Shown: positions 49,018 through 58,602, counted from the stretch's first letter. The stretch: DNA of 64,000 bases from Sarcina ventriculi (GCF_900456775.1 NZ_UAUL01000009.1:124001-188000), one strand, 5' to 3'. Numbers and translations are program-made. Notes: generated by a model not told the origin, from the sequence alone.

Positions 49018-49416
49018 TTGTATAATAAACTTATAAAAGAGGCTATAGACGCTAGAGAAAAAGCGTATTGTCCATATTCTAATTTCAAAGTTGGAGCAGC
49101 TGTACTTTTTGAAGATAATAATATATATTCAGGATGTAATATAGAAAATGCATCTTTTGGTGCAACCAATTGTGCTGAGAGAACTGCTATATTTAAAGGG
49201 GTATCTAAAGGGCTTAGAAAGATAAAAGCATTAGCTGTTATTGGAGATACAGATGATTATACCTATCCATGTGGTATATGCAGACAGGTAATAAGTGAGT
49301 TTGCAGAAAGTCAAGATATAAAAATATTTATAGTAAAAAATGAAAATGATTATATAGAAACAACATTAGAAAAAATTTTACCAGGTTCTTTTACTAAAAA
49401 GGATTTAGTAAAATAG
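49018..49416 (+). CDS. cdd: Cytidine deaminase
   Basis: Deaminates cytidine and deoxycytidine to the uridines for pyrimidine salvage. The 132-residue protein has the zinc site NCAERTA and PCGICRQ, the Cys-type of the small tetrameric enzyme. The start is TTG, 8-10 bases after AAAGGGGG. It lies 10 bases before era, the usual Firmicute pairing. Confidence 0.95.
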   Translation: MYNKLIKEAIDAREKAYCPYSNFKVGAAVLFEDNNIYSGCNIENASFGATNCAERTAIFKGVSKGLRKIKALAVIGDTDDYTYPCGICRQVISEFAESQDIKIFIVKNENDYIETTLEKILPGSFTKKDLVK

Positions 49417-49426
49417 AGGAGGGTAC

Positions 49427-50311
49427 ATGTTTAAATCAGGATTTGTAACTATAGTTGGTAGACCAAATGTTGGAAAATCAACACTTTTGAATTTACTTAT
49501 GGGGGAGAAACTATCAATAGTTTCTAACAAACCTCAGACGACAAGGAACAATATTCAAACAATATTGACAGGGGATAATTATCAAATTGTTTTTGTAGAC
49601 ACTCCTGGCATACATAAGCCTAAGCATAAGCTAGGTGAATATATGGTAGATAGTGCTAAAAATTCAATAAAAGATGTTGATTTAGTATTGTTTTTAACAA
49701 CACCTGATGTGGAAGTTGGTAGAGGGGATAAATTTATAATAGAACAGCTTAAACAACAAAAGGCTCCAATATTTTTTGTATTAAATAAAATAGATGAAAA
49801 TACTCAAGATAGAGTAGCTAAAACACTTGAGAATTATTCTAAAGAAATTAATTTTAATGAAATAATTCCTATATCGGCTATTAAGGGAAAAAATACTGAT
49901 AAATTATTAGAACTTATGGTAAAATATATACCAGAGGGACCTAAATATTATCCAGATGATATGATAACTGATGTACAAGAAAGATTTGTAATAGCAGAAA
50001 TTGTTAGAGAAAAGGCTTTAAGAAACTTGTCACAAGAAGTTCCTCATGGAATAGCGGTAGATATAATACAAATGAAACAAGATAAGAGTGGAAAATACAA
50101 TATAGAAGTTGATTTAATATGTGAAAAAGATTCACACAAGGGTATAATAATAGGCAAAAATGGTCAAACTCTTAAAAAAATTGGAGAAACTTCAAGATAT
50201 GAAATCGAAAGATTTCTAAAAAACAAAGTTAATATAAAAATATGGGTAAAGGTTAGAAAAGAGTGGAGAGATAATTCCTTATATCTTAAAGAATTAGGAT
50301 ATAAAAAATAA
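49427..50311 (+). CDS. era: GTPase Era
   Basis: Era binds the 3' end of 16S rRNA and guides 30S assembly. The 294-residue protein has the G1 box GRPNVGKS (11-18), DTPG in G3, NKID in G4 and a C-terminal KH domain with [23 protein letters not shown] precedes the ATG. recO follows after 14 bases. Confidence 0.97.
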   Translation: MFKSGFVTIVGRPNVGKSTLLNLLMGEKLSIVSNKPQTTRNNIQTILTGDNYQIVFVDTPGIHKPKHKLGEYMVDSAKNSIKDVDLVLFLTTPDVEVGRGDKFIIEQLKQQKAPIFFVLNKIDENTQDRVAKTLENYSKEINFNEIIPISAIKGKNTDKLLELMVKYIPEGPKYYPDDMITDVQERFVIAEIVREKALRNLSQEVPHGIAVDIIQMKQDKSGKYNIEVDLICEKDSHKGIIIGKNGQTLKKIGETSRYEIERFLKNKVNIKIWVKVRKEWRDNSLYLKELGYKK

Positions 50312-50328
50312 AGGAGGAGTTTAATCTG
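50310..50328 (+). promoter_or_regulatory. recO ribosome binding site with apparent CTG start codon
   Basis: AAAGGAGGAG (50310-50319) is followed after six bases by CTG (50326-50328), which opens exactly on the expected RecO N-terminus. The preceding in-frame codons are GAG, TTT and AAT, and no ATG, GTG or TTG lies between the Shine-Dalgarno and residue 60. Confidence 0.7.
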
Positions 50329-51066
50329 TCACTTACTAAAGTTAATGGAGTTGTTATAAAAACTCAAGAATACAAAGAAAATGATAAACTTTTATGGATT
50401 TTCACTCAAGAATTAGGGAAAATATCGGTAATTGCAAAAGGGGCTAAAAAAAGTAAAAATAAATTATTTTCTGTAACTACTCCTTTTTGTTATGGAGATT
50501 ATCTGGTGTTTAAAGGAAAAAATTTATATTCTTTGTCAGAGGGGAAAATCAGAAAGTCTTTTCAAAGTTTTTTAGATAATTTAGAAAAATTAACCTATGC
50601 CTCATATATATGCGAACTTATAGATATATGTATTGAAGATAATGAGAAAAATTCATATCTTTATAAAGAATGTATAACATGTTTGTATCTTTTAAATACT
50701 GATGCAATAGATTATGAAACCTTAATAAGAGCCTTTGAACTTAAGATATTAAAAGCAACTGGCTATGGGTTAAACTTAGATAATTGTGTGTCGTGTAAAG
50801 AAAAGATACAAAATTCTAATTATTTGGATTTAGCTTATTTTGGTGGTGTATGTGAAAAATGTAGGAGGGAAAGAGGTATTTATATAGATAAAGCTACCTT
50901 TGCATCTTTAAAATTTTTAAACAATACCACTTTAGATAAAGTATACAAACTTCATTTAAGTGATGATACAAAAAGTGAGATATATAAAATAACTCACTAT
51001 ATAATTTCATCTGTTTATTCAAGAAAACCTAAAAGTCTAGAGATGCTAAATTTTATTAAGGAGTGA
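50326..51066 (+). CDS. recO: DNA repair protein RecO, starting at CTG
   Basis: RecO loads RecA on SSB-coated DNA with RecR. From CTG 50326 the product is 246 residues, the normal length, beginning SLTKVNGVVIKTQEY after the initiator and carrying the OB domain. The first standard start (GTG 50506) would remove about 60 residues of that domain. A zinc finger is formed by C154, C157, C176 and C179. The strong site at 50310-50319 supports the CTG start. It follows era as in most Firmicutes. Confidence 0.88.
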   Translation: MSLTKVNGVVIKTQEYKENDKLLWIFTQELGKISVIAKGAKKSKNKLFSVTTPFCYGDYLVFKGKNLYSLSEGKIRKSFQSFLDNLEKLTYASYICELIDICIEDNEKNSYLYKECITCLYLLNTDAIDYETLIRAFELKILKATGYGLNLDNCVSCKEKIQNSNYLDLAYFGGVCEKCRRERGIYIDKATFASLKFLNNTTLDKVYKLHLSDDTKSEIYKITHYIISSVYSRKPKSLEMLNFIKE

Positions 51067-51071
51067 TAAAT

Positions 51072-51716
51072 ATGAATGAAATAACATTAGAAAAAGTTGA
51101 TTTAGTTAAAGAAAGAGCTTTTGTAACTTATTTAGAGGCTAAGGAAGCGTTAGAACATTCAAATGGTGATGTTTTAGAAGCTTTAATTTATATTGAAAAA
51201 AATCAAAAGAAAAAGTATGAAGAAGAAATTTCTTTTGAAGAAGCTGCTGTGGAATCAGAAACCATAAGTGATTTTAAAGAATGGATTAAGAATTTGATTA
51301 AAAAAGGCACTGTGTCTAGAATTAAAATTAAAAGAGATGATAAAGTTTTAGTTGATGTACCAGTTAATGCTGGCTTAGCAGCTGGTGTTATAGCTATTTT
51401 AATGCCACAATTGTTAGCGATAGGTGTTGTTACAGCTGTTGCAACAAAATTAACAATAGAAATACAAAAAACAGATGGTTCTGTTGAAATTGTTAATAAA
51501 GCAATTAAAAGTGTAGCTAAAGATTTTACAAGAAAAGTTAAAGTTGTAGCTGAGGATGTAAAAGATATAGCACAAGAGAGGGCACAAGATATTAAAGATG
51601 TGGTTTCAGAAAAGAAAAATCACATATCAATGGATAAACAAAACACAGATTATAAAATGGATAATGAGTCTAACTATACTTATACTGTTAGATTTGATGA
51701 CAACGACAACGAATAA
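51072..51716 (+). CDS. DUF4342 family protein with UBA-like N-terminus
   Basis: A 214-residue protein. Residues 1-45 resemble a UBA/EF-Ts-type three-helix domain (ERAFVTYLEAKEALEHSNGD), and residues 70-140 form the DUF4342 part with a hydrophobic Ala/Gly-rich stretch that may enter the membrane. The C-terminus is charged and may form a coiled coil. ATG 51072 is chosen, 8 bases after AAGGAG in the end of recO. The function is unknown. Confidence 0.72.
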   Translation: MNEITLEKVDLVKERAFVTYLEAKEALEHSNGDVLEALIYIEKNQKKKYEEEISFEEAAVESETISDFKEWIKNLIKKGTVSRIKIKRDDKVLVDVPVNAGLAAGVIAILMPQLLAIGVVTAVATKLTIEIQKTDGSVEIVNKAIKSVAKDFTRKVKVVAEDVKDIAQERAQDIKDVVSEKKNHISMDKQNTDYKMDNESNYTYTVRFDDNDNE

Positions 51717-51856
51717 TAAATGAAAATAGGGAAAAATAAGGTAAAAAAAGGGATATTCATTTAATTTGTTAAAATTTTCTTAATTTTTATTGTACTATTT
51801 TTAACCATATGACGGTAAAATAGTTAGTAGGTATTAGAGAAACAAATTTTATAGAA

Positions 51857-51882
51857 TATTCCTTTTTATCTAGAAAGGAATA
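51857..51882 (+). promoter_or_regulatory. Hairpin hiding the Shine-Dalgarno of the ccpN-like gene
   Basis: TATTCCTTT (51857-51865) pairs over 9 bp with AAAGGAATA (51874-51882) around an 8-base loop. The 3' arm is the only Shine-Dalgarno of the ATG at 51889, so folding would block initiation. Confidence 0.5.
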
Positions 51883-51888
51883 ACTAAA

Positions 51889-52521
51889 ATGAAATTAACA
51901 CCTAGACAAGAGGAAATTGTTAAACTTGTTAAAGAAGGGGAACCTGTTACATCAGAAACATTAGCTACGAAACTTGGAGTAACTAGAGCTGCTCTTAGAC
52001 CAGATTTAGCTATTTTAACAATGATAGGAATATTAGATGCTAGACCAAAAGTTGGCTATGTTTATTGTGAAGGAAATAAAACAAATATTTTATATGAAGA
52101 AATTATGAACTCAAAGGTTTTAGATATAATGTCAAAACCAATAACTGTAAATGAGGAAACTATGGTTTATGATGCTATAGTACATTTATTTCTAAATGAT
52201 GTGGGTACAATGTTTGTTGAAAATAAGGGTGTTTTAGTTGGAGCTGTTTCTAGAAAAGATTTTTTGAAAATAGCAATAGGTGGAACAGACATATATAAGG
52301 TACCAGTTGGCATAATAATGACTAGAATGCCAAATATAATATATGCACTAGAGGATGAAACGGCTTATAATGTTGCAAAGAGAATTATAGAACATGAGAT
52401 AGATTCCGTTCCAGTAGTTAGAAAGCTTAAAGATGATCTTGGTAAAGAGAAATTATTAATAGTTGGTAAGATTTCAAAAACTAACATAACAAGATTATTT
52501 GTGAATCTAGGAAATTATTAG
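51889..52521 (+). CDS. HTH-CBS transcriptional regulator, CcpN-like
   Basis: A 210-residue protein with an N-terminal helix-turn-helix (residues 1-60, GEPVTSETLATKLGVTRAALRPDL) and two CBS domains that would bind adenine nucleotides. This is the layout of CcpN, which in Bacillus represses gluconeogenic genes according to ATP/ADP. It lies 71 bases before ppdK, so ppdK is a likely target. The PPDK regulatory protein gene (yqfL), often next to ccpN, is not present. Confidence 0.85.
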   Translation: MKLTPRQEEIVKLVKEGEPVTSETLATKLGVTRAALRPDLAILTMIGILDARPKVGYVYCEGNKTNILYEEIMNSKVLDIMSKPITVNEETMVYDAIVHLFLNDVGTMFVENKGVLVGAVSRKDFLKIAIGGTDIYKVPVGIIMTRMPNIIYALEDETAYNVAKRIIEHEIDSVPVVRKLKDDLGKEKLLIVGKISKTNITRLFVNLGNY

Positions 52522-52592
52522 GTTAGCTATCAGGATAAATTGCCTGTTAGAATATATAAATAATTTATAGTATGGAATGAAGGAGTGTTGAG

Positions 52593-55223
52593 ATGAAAGA
52601 AAAACAATTTGTTTATCTTTTTAATGAGGGGAATGCAAGTATGAAAAATTTGCTAGGTGGCAAGGGTGCAAATTTAGCAGAGATGACTTCTTTGGGGATT
52701 CCAGTACCACAGGGCTTTACAGTTACTACTGAGGCTTGCAATAAATATTATGAGGATAGAAAGCTAATATCACAAGATATTATTAATGAGATTTATGAAA
52801 AATTAAAAGTTCTTGAAGAAGAAACAGGTAAAAAATTTGGATCAGTAACTAATCCACTTTTAGTATCAGTAAGATCTGGAGCTAGGGTTTCGATGCCAGG
52901 AATGATGGATACAATTTTAAACTTAGGTTTAAATGATGATTCAGTAGAAGCACTAGCAAAGCTTACTAATAACGAAAGATTCGCATATGATTCTTATAGA
53001 AGATTTATTCAGATGTTTTCAGATGTTGTAATGGGTGTTGAAAAAAGACTTTTTGAAAATATTATAGATAAGGTGAAAGCAAAAAAAGGTGTTTATTTTG
53101 ATACAGATCTTGATGCTAATGATTTAAAAGAATTGGTTTTAGAATTTAAAAATCTTTATAAAAAAGAGAAAAATGAGGATTTTCCAACTGATCCAAAGGT
53201 TCAACTTATAGAAGCAATAACTGCTGTATTTAGGTCATGGGATAATCCAAGAGCTATAGTTTATAGAAGGCTTAATGACATACCAGGAGAATGGGGAACA
53301 GCTGTTAATGTTCAACAAATGGTATTTGGAAATAAAGGCGAAACTTCAGGAACAGGAGTTGCATTTTCAAGAAATCCAGCAACTGGAGAAAATAAAATAT
53401 ATGGAGAATATTTGATGAATGCTCAAGGTGAAGATGTTGTTGCAGGAATTAGGACTCCACAGCCTATATCTAAATTAGAAGAGCAAAATCCTAAGATATA
53501 TAATCAATTTGTAAATATAGTAAATAAATTAGAAAAACATTATAGAGATATGCAAGATATGGAGTTTACTATAGAAGATGGAGTATTATATTTTCTTCAA
53601 ACTAGAAATGGGAAAAGAACAGCACAAGCAGCACTTAAGATAGCTGTTGATTTAGTTAATGAAAATATGTTATCAAAAGAAGAGGCTATATTAAAAGTTG
53701 AACCAAAACAACTAGATACACTTTTGCATCCAACTTTTGATATGGAAAATTTAAAAACAGTTAAGGCTGTTGCAAAAGGACTTCCAGCATCTCCAGGAGC
53801 TGCATGTGGCAAGATAGCATTTACTGCTGAGGAAGCAAAAGAAAGAAATGGAAATGGAGAAAAAGTTGTTTTAGTAAGACTTGAAACATCTCCAGAAGAT
53901 ATAGAGGGGATGATAGCATCAGAAGGGATTTTAACAGTTAGAGGTGGTATGACTTCTCATGCAGCAGTTGTTGCTAGAGGAATGGGAACTTGTTGTGTTG
54001 CTGGATGTAGTTCTATTAAAGTAAACGAAAACAATAGAACTCTAGAGATAAATGGAAATCTATTAACTGATACCGATTATATATCTATAGATGGTTCAAC
54101 AGGAAATGTTTATTCAGGAGAAGTTAAAACAGTTTTACCCGAAATAACAGGATATTTTGCAACATTTATGGGATGGGCAGATGAAATTAGAAAATTAGGT
54201 GTTAGAACAAATGCAGATACTTCAAAAGATACAAGACAAGCAATTCATTTTGGAGCGGAAGGAATAGGGCTTTGTAGAACTGAGCATATGTTCTTTGCAG
54301 AAGATAGAATAGCAGCAGTTAGAGAAATGATAGTGGCTAAGAGTTTAGAACAAAGAGAAAAAGCTTTAAATAAAATACTTCCTATGCAAAGAGAAGATTT
54401 TATAAAAATGTATGAAGAACTTCAAGGAAAACCAGCTAATATAAGGTTGTTAGATCCTCCGTTACATGAATTCTTACCAACGGAAGAGCAAGATATAGTG
54501 GCTTTAGCTAAAGAAATGAATATAAAAGTAGATGATTTAAGAAATACAATCAATGATTTACATGAATTTAATCCAATGATGGGACATAGAGGGTGTCGTT
54601 TAGATGTTTCTTATCCTGAAATTGCTAAAATGCAAACAAGAGCTATAATTGAAGCGGCTATATGTGTTAAAAAAGGAAAAGGTTACGATGTAAAGCCTGA
54701 AATAATGATTCCATTGGTTGGAGAGATAAAAGAATTAAAATATGTTAAGGATTTAATAGTTAAAGAGGCTACTTCTATAATAGAAGAAAGTGGAATTGAT
54801 TTAGAATATAAAATAGGTACAATGATAGAAATACCAAGAGCAGCAATAACAGCAGATGAAATAGCGAAAGAAGCAGAATTCTTTTCTTTTGGAACAAATG
54901 ATTTAACTCAAATGACTTTTGGATTTTCAAGAGATGATGCTGGGAAATTTTTAAAGGATTATTATGATAAAAAGATATATGAACAAGATCCATTTGCAAA
55001 ACTTGATCAAAAAGGAGTAGGTTCTCTTATAAAAGTAGCAATAGAAAAAGCAAAATCTACAAGACCAAATTTAAAACTTGGAGTATGTGGAGAACATGGT
55101 GGAGATCCATCATCAGTTGAATTTTTCCATAATGTAGGATTAGATTATGTAAGTTGTTCACCTTTTAGAGTACCTGTTGCAAGGCTTGCAGCTGCACAAG
55201 CACAGGTTAAAAATAAAAGATAA
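52593..55223 (+). CDS. ppdK: Pyruvate, phosphate dikinase
   Basis: PPDK interconverts pyruvate, ATP and phosphate with phosphoenolpyruvate, AMP and pyrophosphate. The 876-residue enzyme has an N-terminal ATP-grasp domain, the swivelling His domain with H456 in GGMTSHAAVVARGMG, and a PEP/pyruvate barrel with the catalytic Cys C832 in GVCGEHGG. In clostridia it works in glycolysis or gluconeogenesis with pyrophosphate, linking it to the pyrophosphatase in this window. GAAGGAG precedes the ATG. Confidence 0.97.
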   Translation: MKEKQFVYLFNEGNASMKNLLGGKGANLAEMTSLGIPVPQGFTVTTEACNKYYEDRKLISQDIINEIYEKLKVLEEETGKKFGSVTNPLLVSVRSGARVSMPGMMDTILNLGLNDDSVEALAKLTNNERFAYDSYRRFIQMFSDVVMGVEKRLFENIIDKVKAKKGVYFDTDLDANDLKELVLEFKNLYKKEKNEDFPTDPKVQLIEAITAVFRSWDNPRAIVYRRLNDIPGEWGTAVNVQQMVFGNKGETSGTGVAFSRNPATGENKIYGEYLMNAQGEDVVAGIRTPQPISKLEEQNPKIYNQFVNIVNKLEKHYRDMQDMEFTIEDGVLYFLQTRNGKRTAQAALKIAVDLVNENMLSKEEAILKVEPKQLDTLLHPTFDMENLKTVKAVAKGLPASPGAACGKIAFTAEEAKERNGNGEKVVLVRLETSPEDIEGMIASEGILTVRGGMTSHAAVVARGMGTCCVAGCSSIKVNENNRTLEINGNLLTDTDYISIDGSTGNVYSGEVKTVLPEITGYFATFMGWADEIRKLGVRTNADTSKDTRQAIHFGAEGIGLCRTEHMFFAEDRIAAVREMIVAKSLEQREKALNKILPMQREDFIKMYEELQGKPANIRLLDPPLHEFLPTEEQDIVALAKEMNIKVDDLRNTINDLHEFNPMMGHRGCRLDVSYPEIAKMQTRAIIEAAICVKKGKGYDVKPEIMIPLVGEIKELKYVKDLIVKEATSIIEESGIDLEYKIGTMIEIPRAAITADEIAKEAEFFSFGTNDLTQMTFGFSRDDAGKFLKDYYDKKIYEQDPFAKLDQKGVGSLIKVAIEKAKSTRPNLKLGVCGEHGGDPSSVEFFHNVGLDYVSCSPFRVPVARLAAAQAQVKNKR

Positions 55224-55245
55224 GTTTAAATGTTAATATTAAGAG

Positions 55246-55279
55246 ACTCTTTGAAAATTTATTTTCAAGGAGTTTTTTA
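55246..55279 (+). terminator. Intrinsic terminator of ppdK
   Basis: ACTCTTTGAAAA pairs with TTTTCAAGGAGT (one G.U) around a 4-base loop and is followed by a T-run. Confidence 0.85.
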
Positions 55280-55392
55280 TTGAAATGTATTTAAAAATCT
55301 AAGTTTAAACAAGAAGTATAGTTAATGATGTTTACAAATTTGATTATGTATGTAAAAATATAATAATATAATTAATAAAAGTATTTATTAAC

Positions 55393-55414
55393 GTTTTAAC
55401 TTTAAAGTTAAAAC
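55393..55414. promoter_or_regulatory. 22-base perfect palindrome upstream of cls
   Basis: The half-site GTTTTAACTTT is followed directly by its reverse complement, with no spacer. It lies 43 bases before the cls start. A palindrome without a loop suits a dimeric repressor better than an RNA hairpin, though AT-rich chance cannot be excluded. Confidence 0.4.
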
Positions 55415-55456
55415 TTATTATGTATTAAACTTAAGATTAAAGGGAGAGTTAAAATT

Positions 55457-57001
55457 TTGAGTAAAGGAAAAAAAAGTTTAGTTAAGGTTGTTTATGGAAG
55501 AACTTTAATAGTTCTTGCAATAGTATTAATTCAATTAGCTGTACTTTTTTCGATATATGTATTCTTAATGGAATATGTCACATATATTGTAGGTGCATCT
55601 ACTGTTTTAAGTGCTATAGTTCTCTTGTATATAATAAATAATAGGACAAACCCAATGTATAAAATATCATGGATAATTCCAGTGGCTCTTATGCCTATTT
55701 TTGGAACGTTATTATACATATTTATACATTTACAGATTGAAACAAGATTAATTGCTAAAAAATATGATAAATCGTTAGAAGAAACTAGATGTTATTTAGA
55801 ACAAGATAATGATGTTTTAAAAGAATTAGATAGTTTGGATAAACATGTGGCATCTATAGGTAAATACATATCAAATTATGGAGTATATCCTGTTTATAAG
55901 AATACTAATGTAGAATACTTTCCGCTAGGGGAAGATAAGTTTAAAAAAATGATAAAAGAGTTGGAAAAAGCTAAAGATTTTATATTTATGGAATATTTCA
56001 TTATAGAAGAAGGCGTAATGTGGGACACTATTTTAGATATATTAAAGAGAAAAGTAAAAGAAGGTGTTGAAGTTCGGGTTATGTATGATGGGTTATGCTG
56101 TTTGGCTCTTCTTCCATATAAATATCCTGAAACATTAAAAAAAATGGGCATAAAATGTAAGATGTTTTCTCCAATAAAGCCAGCCCTATCAACCTATCAA
56201 AACAATAGAGACCATAGAAAAATATTGGTCATAGATGGGAAGGTAGCATTTACGGGGGGAGTAAATTTAGCTGATGAATATATAAATGTGAAAGAACGTT
56301 TTGGTCATTGGAAAGATATAGCCGTGTGTTTAGAAGGTGATGCTGTTAAAAGTTTTACTATGATGTTTTTACAGATGTGGAATATAACAGAAAATAAAAA
56401 GGAAGATTATGAAAAGTATATATTATCAAAAGAAAATGTATCAGTTAAGTCAGATGGATTTGTAATACCTTATGGAGACAGTCCTTTAGATTTTGAAAAT
56501 CTTAGTGAAGAGGTATATTTTGATATTATACATCAGGCCACAAAATATGTGCATATAATGACTCCATATCTTATATTAGATAATGAAATGATAACAGCTT
56601 TAACTCATGCAGCTAAAAGAGGAGTTGAAATTATTATTATAATGCCTCATATTCCAGATAAACCATATGCTTTTTGGGTAGCTAAAACTTATTATGAAGA
56701 ACTTATAGAAGCAGGAGTTCAGATTTATGAATACACTCCAGGGTTTGTTCACGCAAAATGCTTTGTGTCAGATAACGATAAGGCAGTAGTTGGTACTATA
56801 AACTTAGATTTTAGAAGTTTATATCTTCATTTTGAATGTGGAGTATTTTTTTATAAAAATAGCGTAATATCTAAAATAGAAGAAGATTTTAAAAATACTT
56901 TGGAAAAGTGTGAAAAAATTACTTTAGAAAAATGTAAGAGACAACCGTTGAAACAAAAAGCAATTGGAAGTGTGCTTAGAATATTTGCACCACTTATGTA
57001 A
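55457..57001 (+). CDS. cls: Cardiolipin synthase
   Basis: A membrane phospholipase D family enzyme of 514 residues that joins two phosphatidylglycerols into cardiolipin. Two membrane helices lie near the N-terminus (about 15-35 and 40-60, with a further hydrophobic segment near 75-90). The HKD motifs are HRKILVIDG (H253) and HAKCFVSDND (H432). The start is TTG, 8 bases after GGGAGAG. A bidirectional terminator follows directly. Confidence 0.93.
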   Translation: MSKGKKSLVKVVYGRTLIVLAIVLIQLAVLFSIYVFLMEYVTYIVGASTVLSAIVLLYIINNRTNPMYKISWIIPVALMPIFGTLLYIFIHLQIETRLIAKKYDKSLEETRCYLEQDNDVLKELDSLDKHVASIGKYISNYGVYPVYKNTNVEYFPLGEDKFKKMIKELEKAKDFIFMEYFIIEEGVMWDTILDILKRKVKEGVEVRVMYDGLCCLALLPYKYPETLKKMGIKCKMFSPIKPALSTYQNNRDHRKILVIDGKVAFTGGVNLADEYINVKERFGHWKDIAVCLEGDAVKSFTMMFLQMWNITENKKEDYEKYILSKENVSVKSDGFVIPYGDSPLDFENLSEEVYFDIIHQATKYVHIMTPYLILDNEMITALTHAAKRGVEIIIIMPHIPDKPYAFWVAKTYYEELIEAGVQIYEYTPGFVHAKCFVSDNDKAVVGTINLDFRSLYLHFECGVFFYKNSVISKIEEDFKNTLEKCEKITLEKCKRQPLKQKAIGSVLRIFAPLM

Positions 57002-57039
57002 AAAAACTAGCTGTATTAAATAATACAGCTAGTTTTTTT
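57001..57039. terminator. Bidirectional terminator between cls and the CotS-like gene
   Basis: A 17-bp stem, with ACTAGCTGTATT paired to AATACAGCTAGT and flanking A and T runs, has a 4-base loop. It serves both convergent genes. Confidence 0.92.
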
Positions 57040-58075
57040 AATAATAAATTCTTTCTAAATCTTTTATAAAATTTATTTGAGTTTTTGTAGTCAATGATAA
57101 TTTTTCTAATGCTATGATGGATTCCTCTTTTGTAAATTTAGGTTTTTTGCTGTAATAATCTTTACTTATTCTAAAATATTTTTGTGGATATGATATATAA
57201 GATAAAATATATTTTAAATCGTCTTTAGTTAAAGGGTTTATAGAATCATATATAGAAATAATGGATTTAGTTAAACCTACATTCCAATTTATAGAATTTC
57301 TTTTTAGAAGTCTCCTTAAGAAATGAGATATGTCATGAGAAGCATAATCAAATGCGCAGTTATCAAAGTCGATTAACCACATATTGTTATCTTTAAAAAT
57401 TATATTTTTGTTCACATAATCTCCATGACATAAGGTTTTACTTAAATTATTAATACCTGAGGCTATAATGGTAGCATTTTGGGCTAAATAAAAGTTCTCA
57501 CTAAAAGATGAAATAAAAATTTCTGAAAAGTAATCATGTCTTTTCATAGCTTCATTGTAATAATATAAAAGTTTTTCTGTTCGACTTTTAAAGGATGTAT
57601 AAATATCTTCGTAGTTTTCTTTTGTATAACTACCATTAATAGGGAAAAAATTATTGCTACATTTGTGTAAAAGTGCTAGGTTTTTAGATGCAATATAAAT
57701 ATTATCTAAATTATCAAAATCACATTTTTTACCGTAAATCCAAGGGGTTAATATAAATAAAAAGTTTTTATATTTAACAAATCTATTTTTAGATATTGAA
57801 GGGATTAATGTTGGCACATTTATATTGTTTCGATATAGCCATTCTAAGGCAGAATAAATAAATAAAAGTTTACCTTCATCATAATACACCTTTTTCAAGC
57901 AAAATGACTTATTATTACAAGTTATTTTAAAAACAGCTCTGTCTTTATTCGTATTTTTTACTTTAATCTGCTCTATGTTACAGGAATGTATGTTATATAA
58001 GGGTAATATGTTGTTTTTTATCAGATTAAAAGAATCATTGCAAGAAAAATTGAAGTTATTATAATTTGTAGGCAT
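57038..58075 (-). CDS. CotS-like / aminoglycoside-phosphotransferase-fold kinase
   Basis: A 345-residue protein of the APH/choline-kinase fold. The catalytic loop is CHGDYVNKNI and the metal motif LIDFDNC, so the kinase site looks intact. The group includes the spore-coat proteins CotS, CotI and YtaA, which fits a spore former, but other small-molecule kinases share the fold. GGAGA precedes the ATG on the minus strand. It is a lone gene between cls and dnaG. Confidence 0.75.
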   Translation of the reverse strand: MPTNYNNFNFSCNDSFNLIKNNILPLYNIHSCNIEQIKVKNTNKDRAVFKITCNNKSFCLKKVYYDEGKLLFIYSALEWLYRNNINVPTLIPSISKNRFVKYKNFLFILTPWIYGKKCDFDNLDNIYIASKNLALLHKCSNNFFPINGSYTKENYEDIYTSFKSRTEKLLYYYNEAMKRHDYFSEIFISSFSENFYLAQNATIIASGINNLSKTLCHGDYVNKNIIFKDNNMWLIDFDNCAFDYASHDISHFLRRLLKRNSINWNVGLTKSIISIYDSINPLTKDDLKYILSYISYPQKYFRISKDYYSKKPKFTKEESIIALEKLSLTTKTQINFIKDLERIYY

Positions 58076-58333
58076 TTTTGATTCTCCTATATTAATAAAT
58101 TATTGTACGGTTAAACATATTAATTTTTTTTTAATATTATACTTTAAAAATTTAGATTGACTTTAAAATTTATGAAAATATTACTATAAACTTAATATAT
58201 TAAAATAATTATTCTTTGATATAATATAAATATGATGTATAATAAAATATTGATTGCATTTTATTATACATTGTATTTAACATTGTTTAATAAACTTATA
58301 TTTAAAATAATTTAATATAGGTGGGTGATTGTT

Positions 58334-58399
58334 TTGAAAATATATGAAAAATTAAAAAATAAAAATTATGTTAGTGATTGTATATTATATTGTTTTTAA
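58334..58399 (+). CDS. Possible 21-residue peptide
   Basis: AGGTGGGTGA (58319-58328) stands 5 bases before a TTG that opens a 21-codon frame, MKIYEKLKNKNYVSDCILYCF. The site is as strong as those of real genes here, but the frame is short, and it could be the remnant of a lost gene. No family is recognisable. Confidence 0.25.
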   Translation: MKIYEKLKNKNYVSDCILYCF

Positions 58400-58573
58400 A
58401 TAAAATTCATAAGTTTATGGAATATAAGGACAAGTTATAAAATATGTTTAAATATTATGTAACAAATTTAGAATCAATATTAAAATTTAAAATCAATAAT
58501 TTTTTTTAAAATACTCTATACATAAAATATAAAAATAAATAAATTGAAAAAATTATTAAATCTTAAAAGGGAT

Positions 58574-58602
58574 TTATCATTTGATGTCGAATTAGGTATA
58601 AT
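58574..58602 (+). promoter_or_regulatory. Candidate dnaG-rpoD promoter with a Spo0A-like box
   Basis: TTATCA (58574-58579) and TATAAT (58597-58602) are 17 bases apart. TGTCGAA (58585-58591), the core of the Spo0A consensus, lies between them; the full nine-base match is seven of nine. Bound Spo0A there would block transcription. This is inferred from sequence only. Confidence 0.45.
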
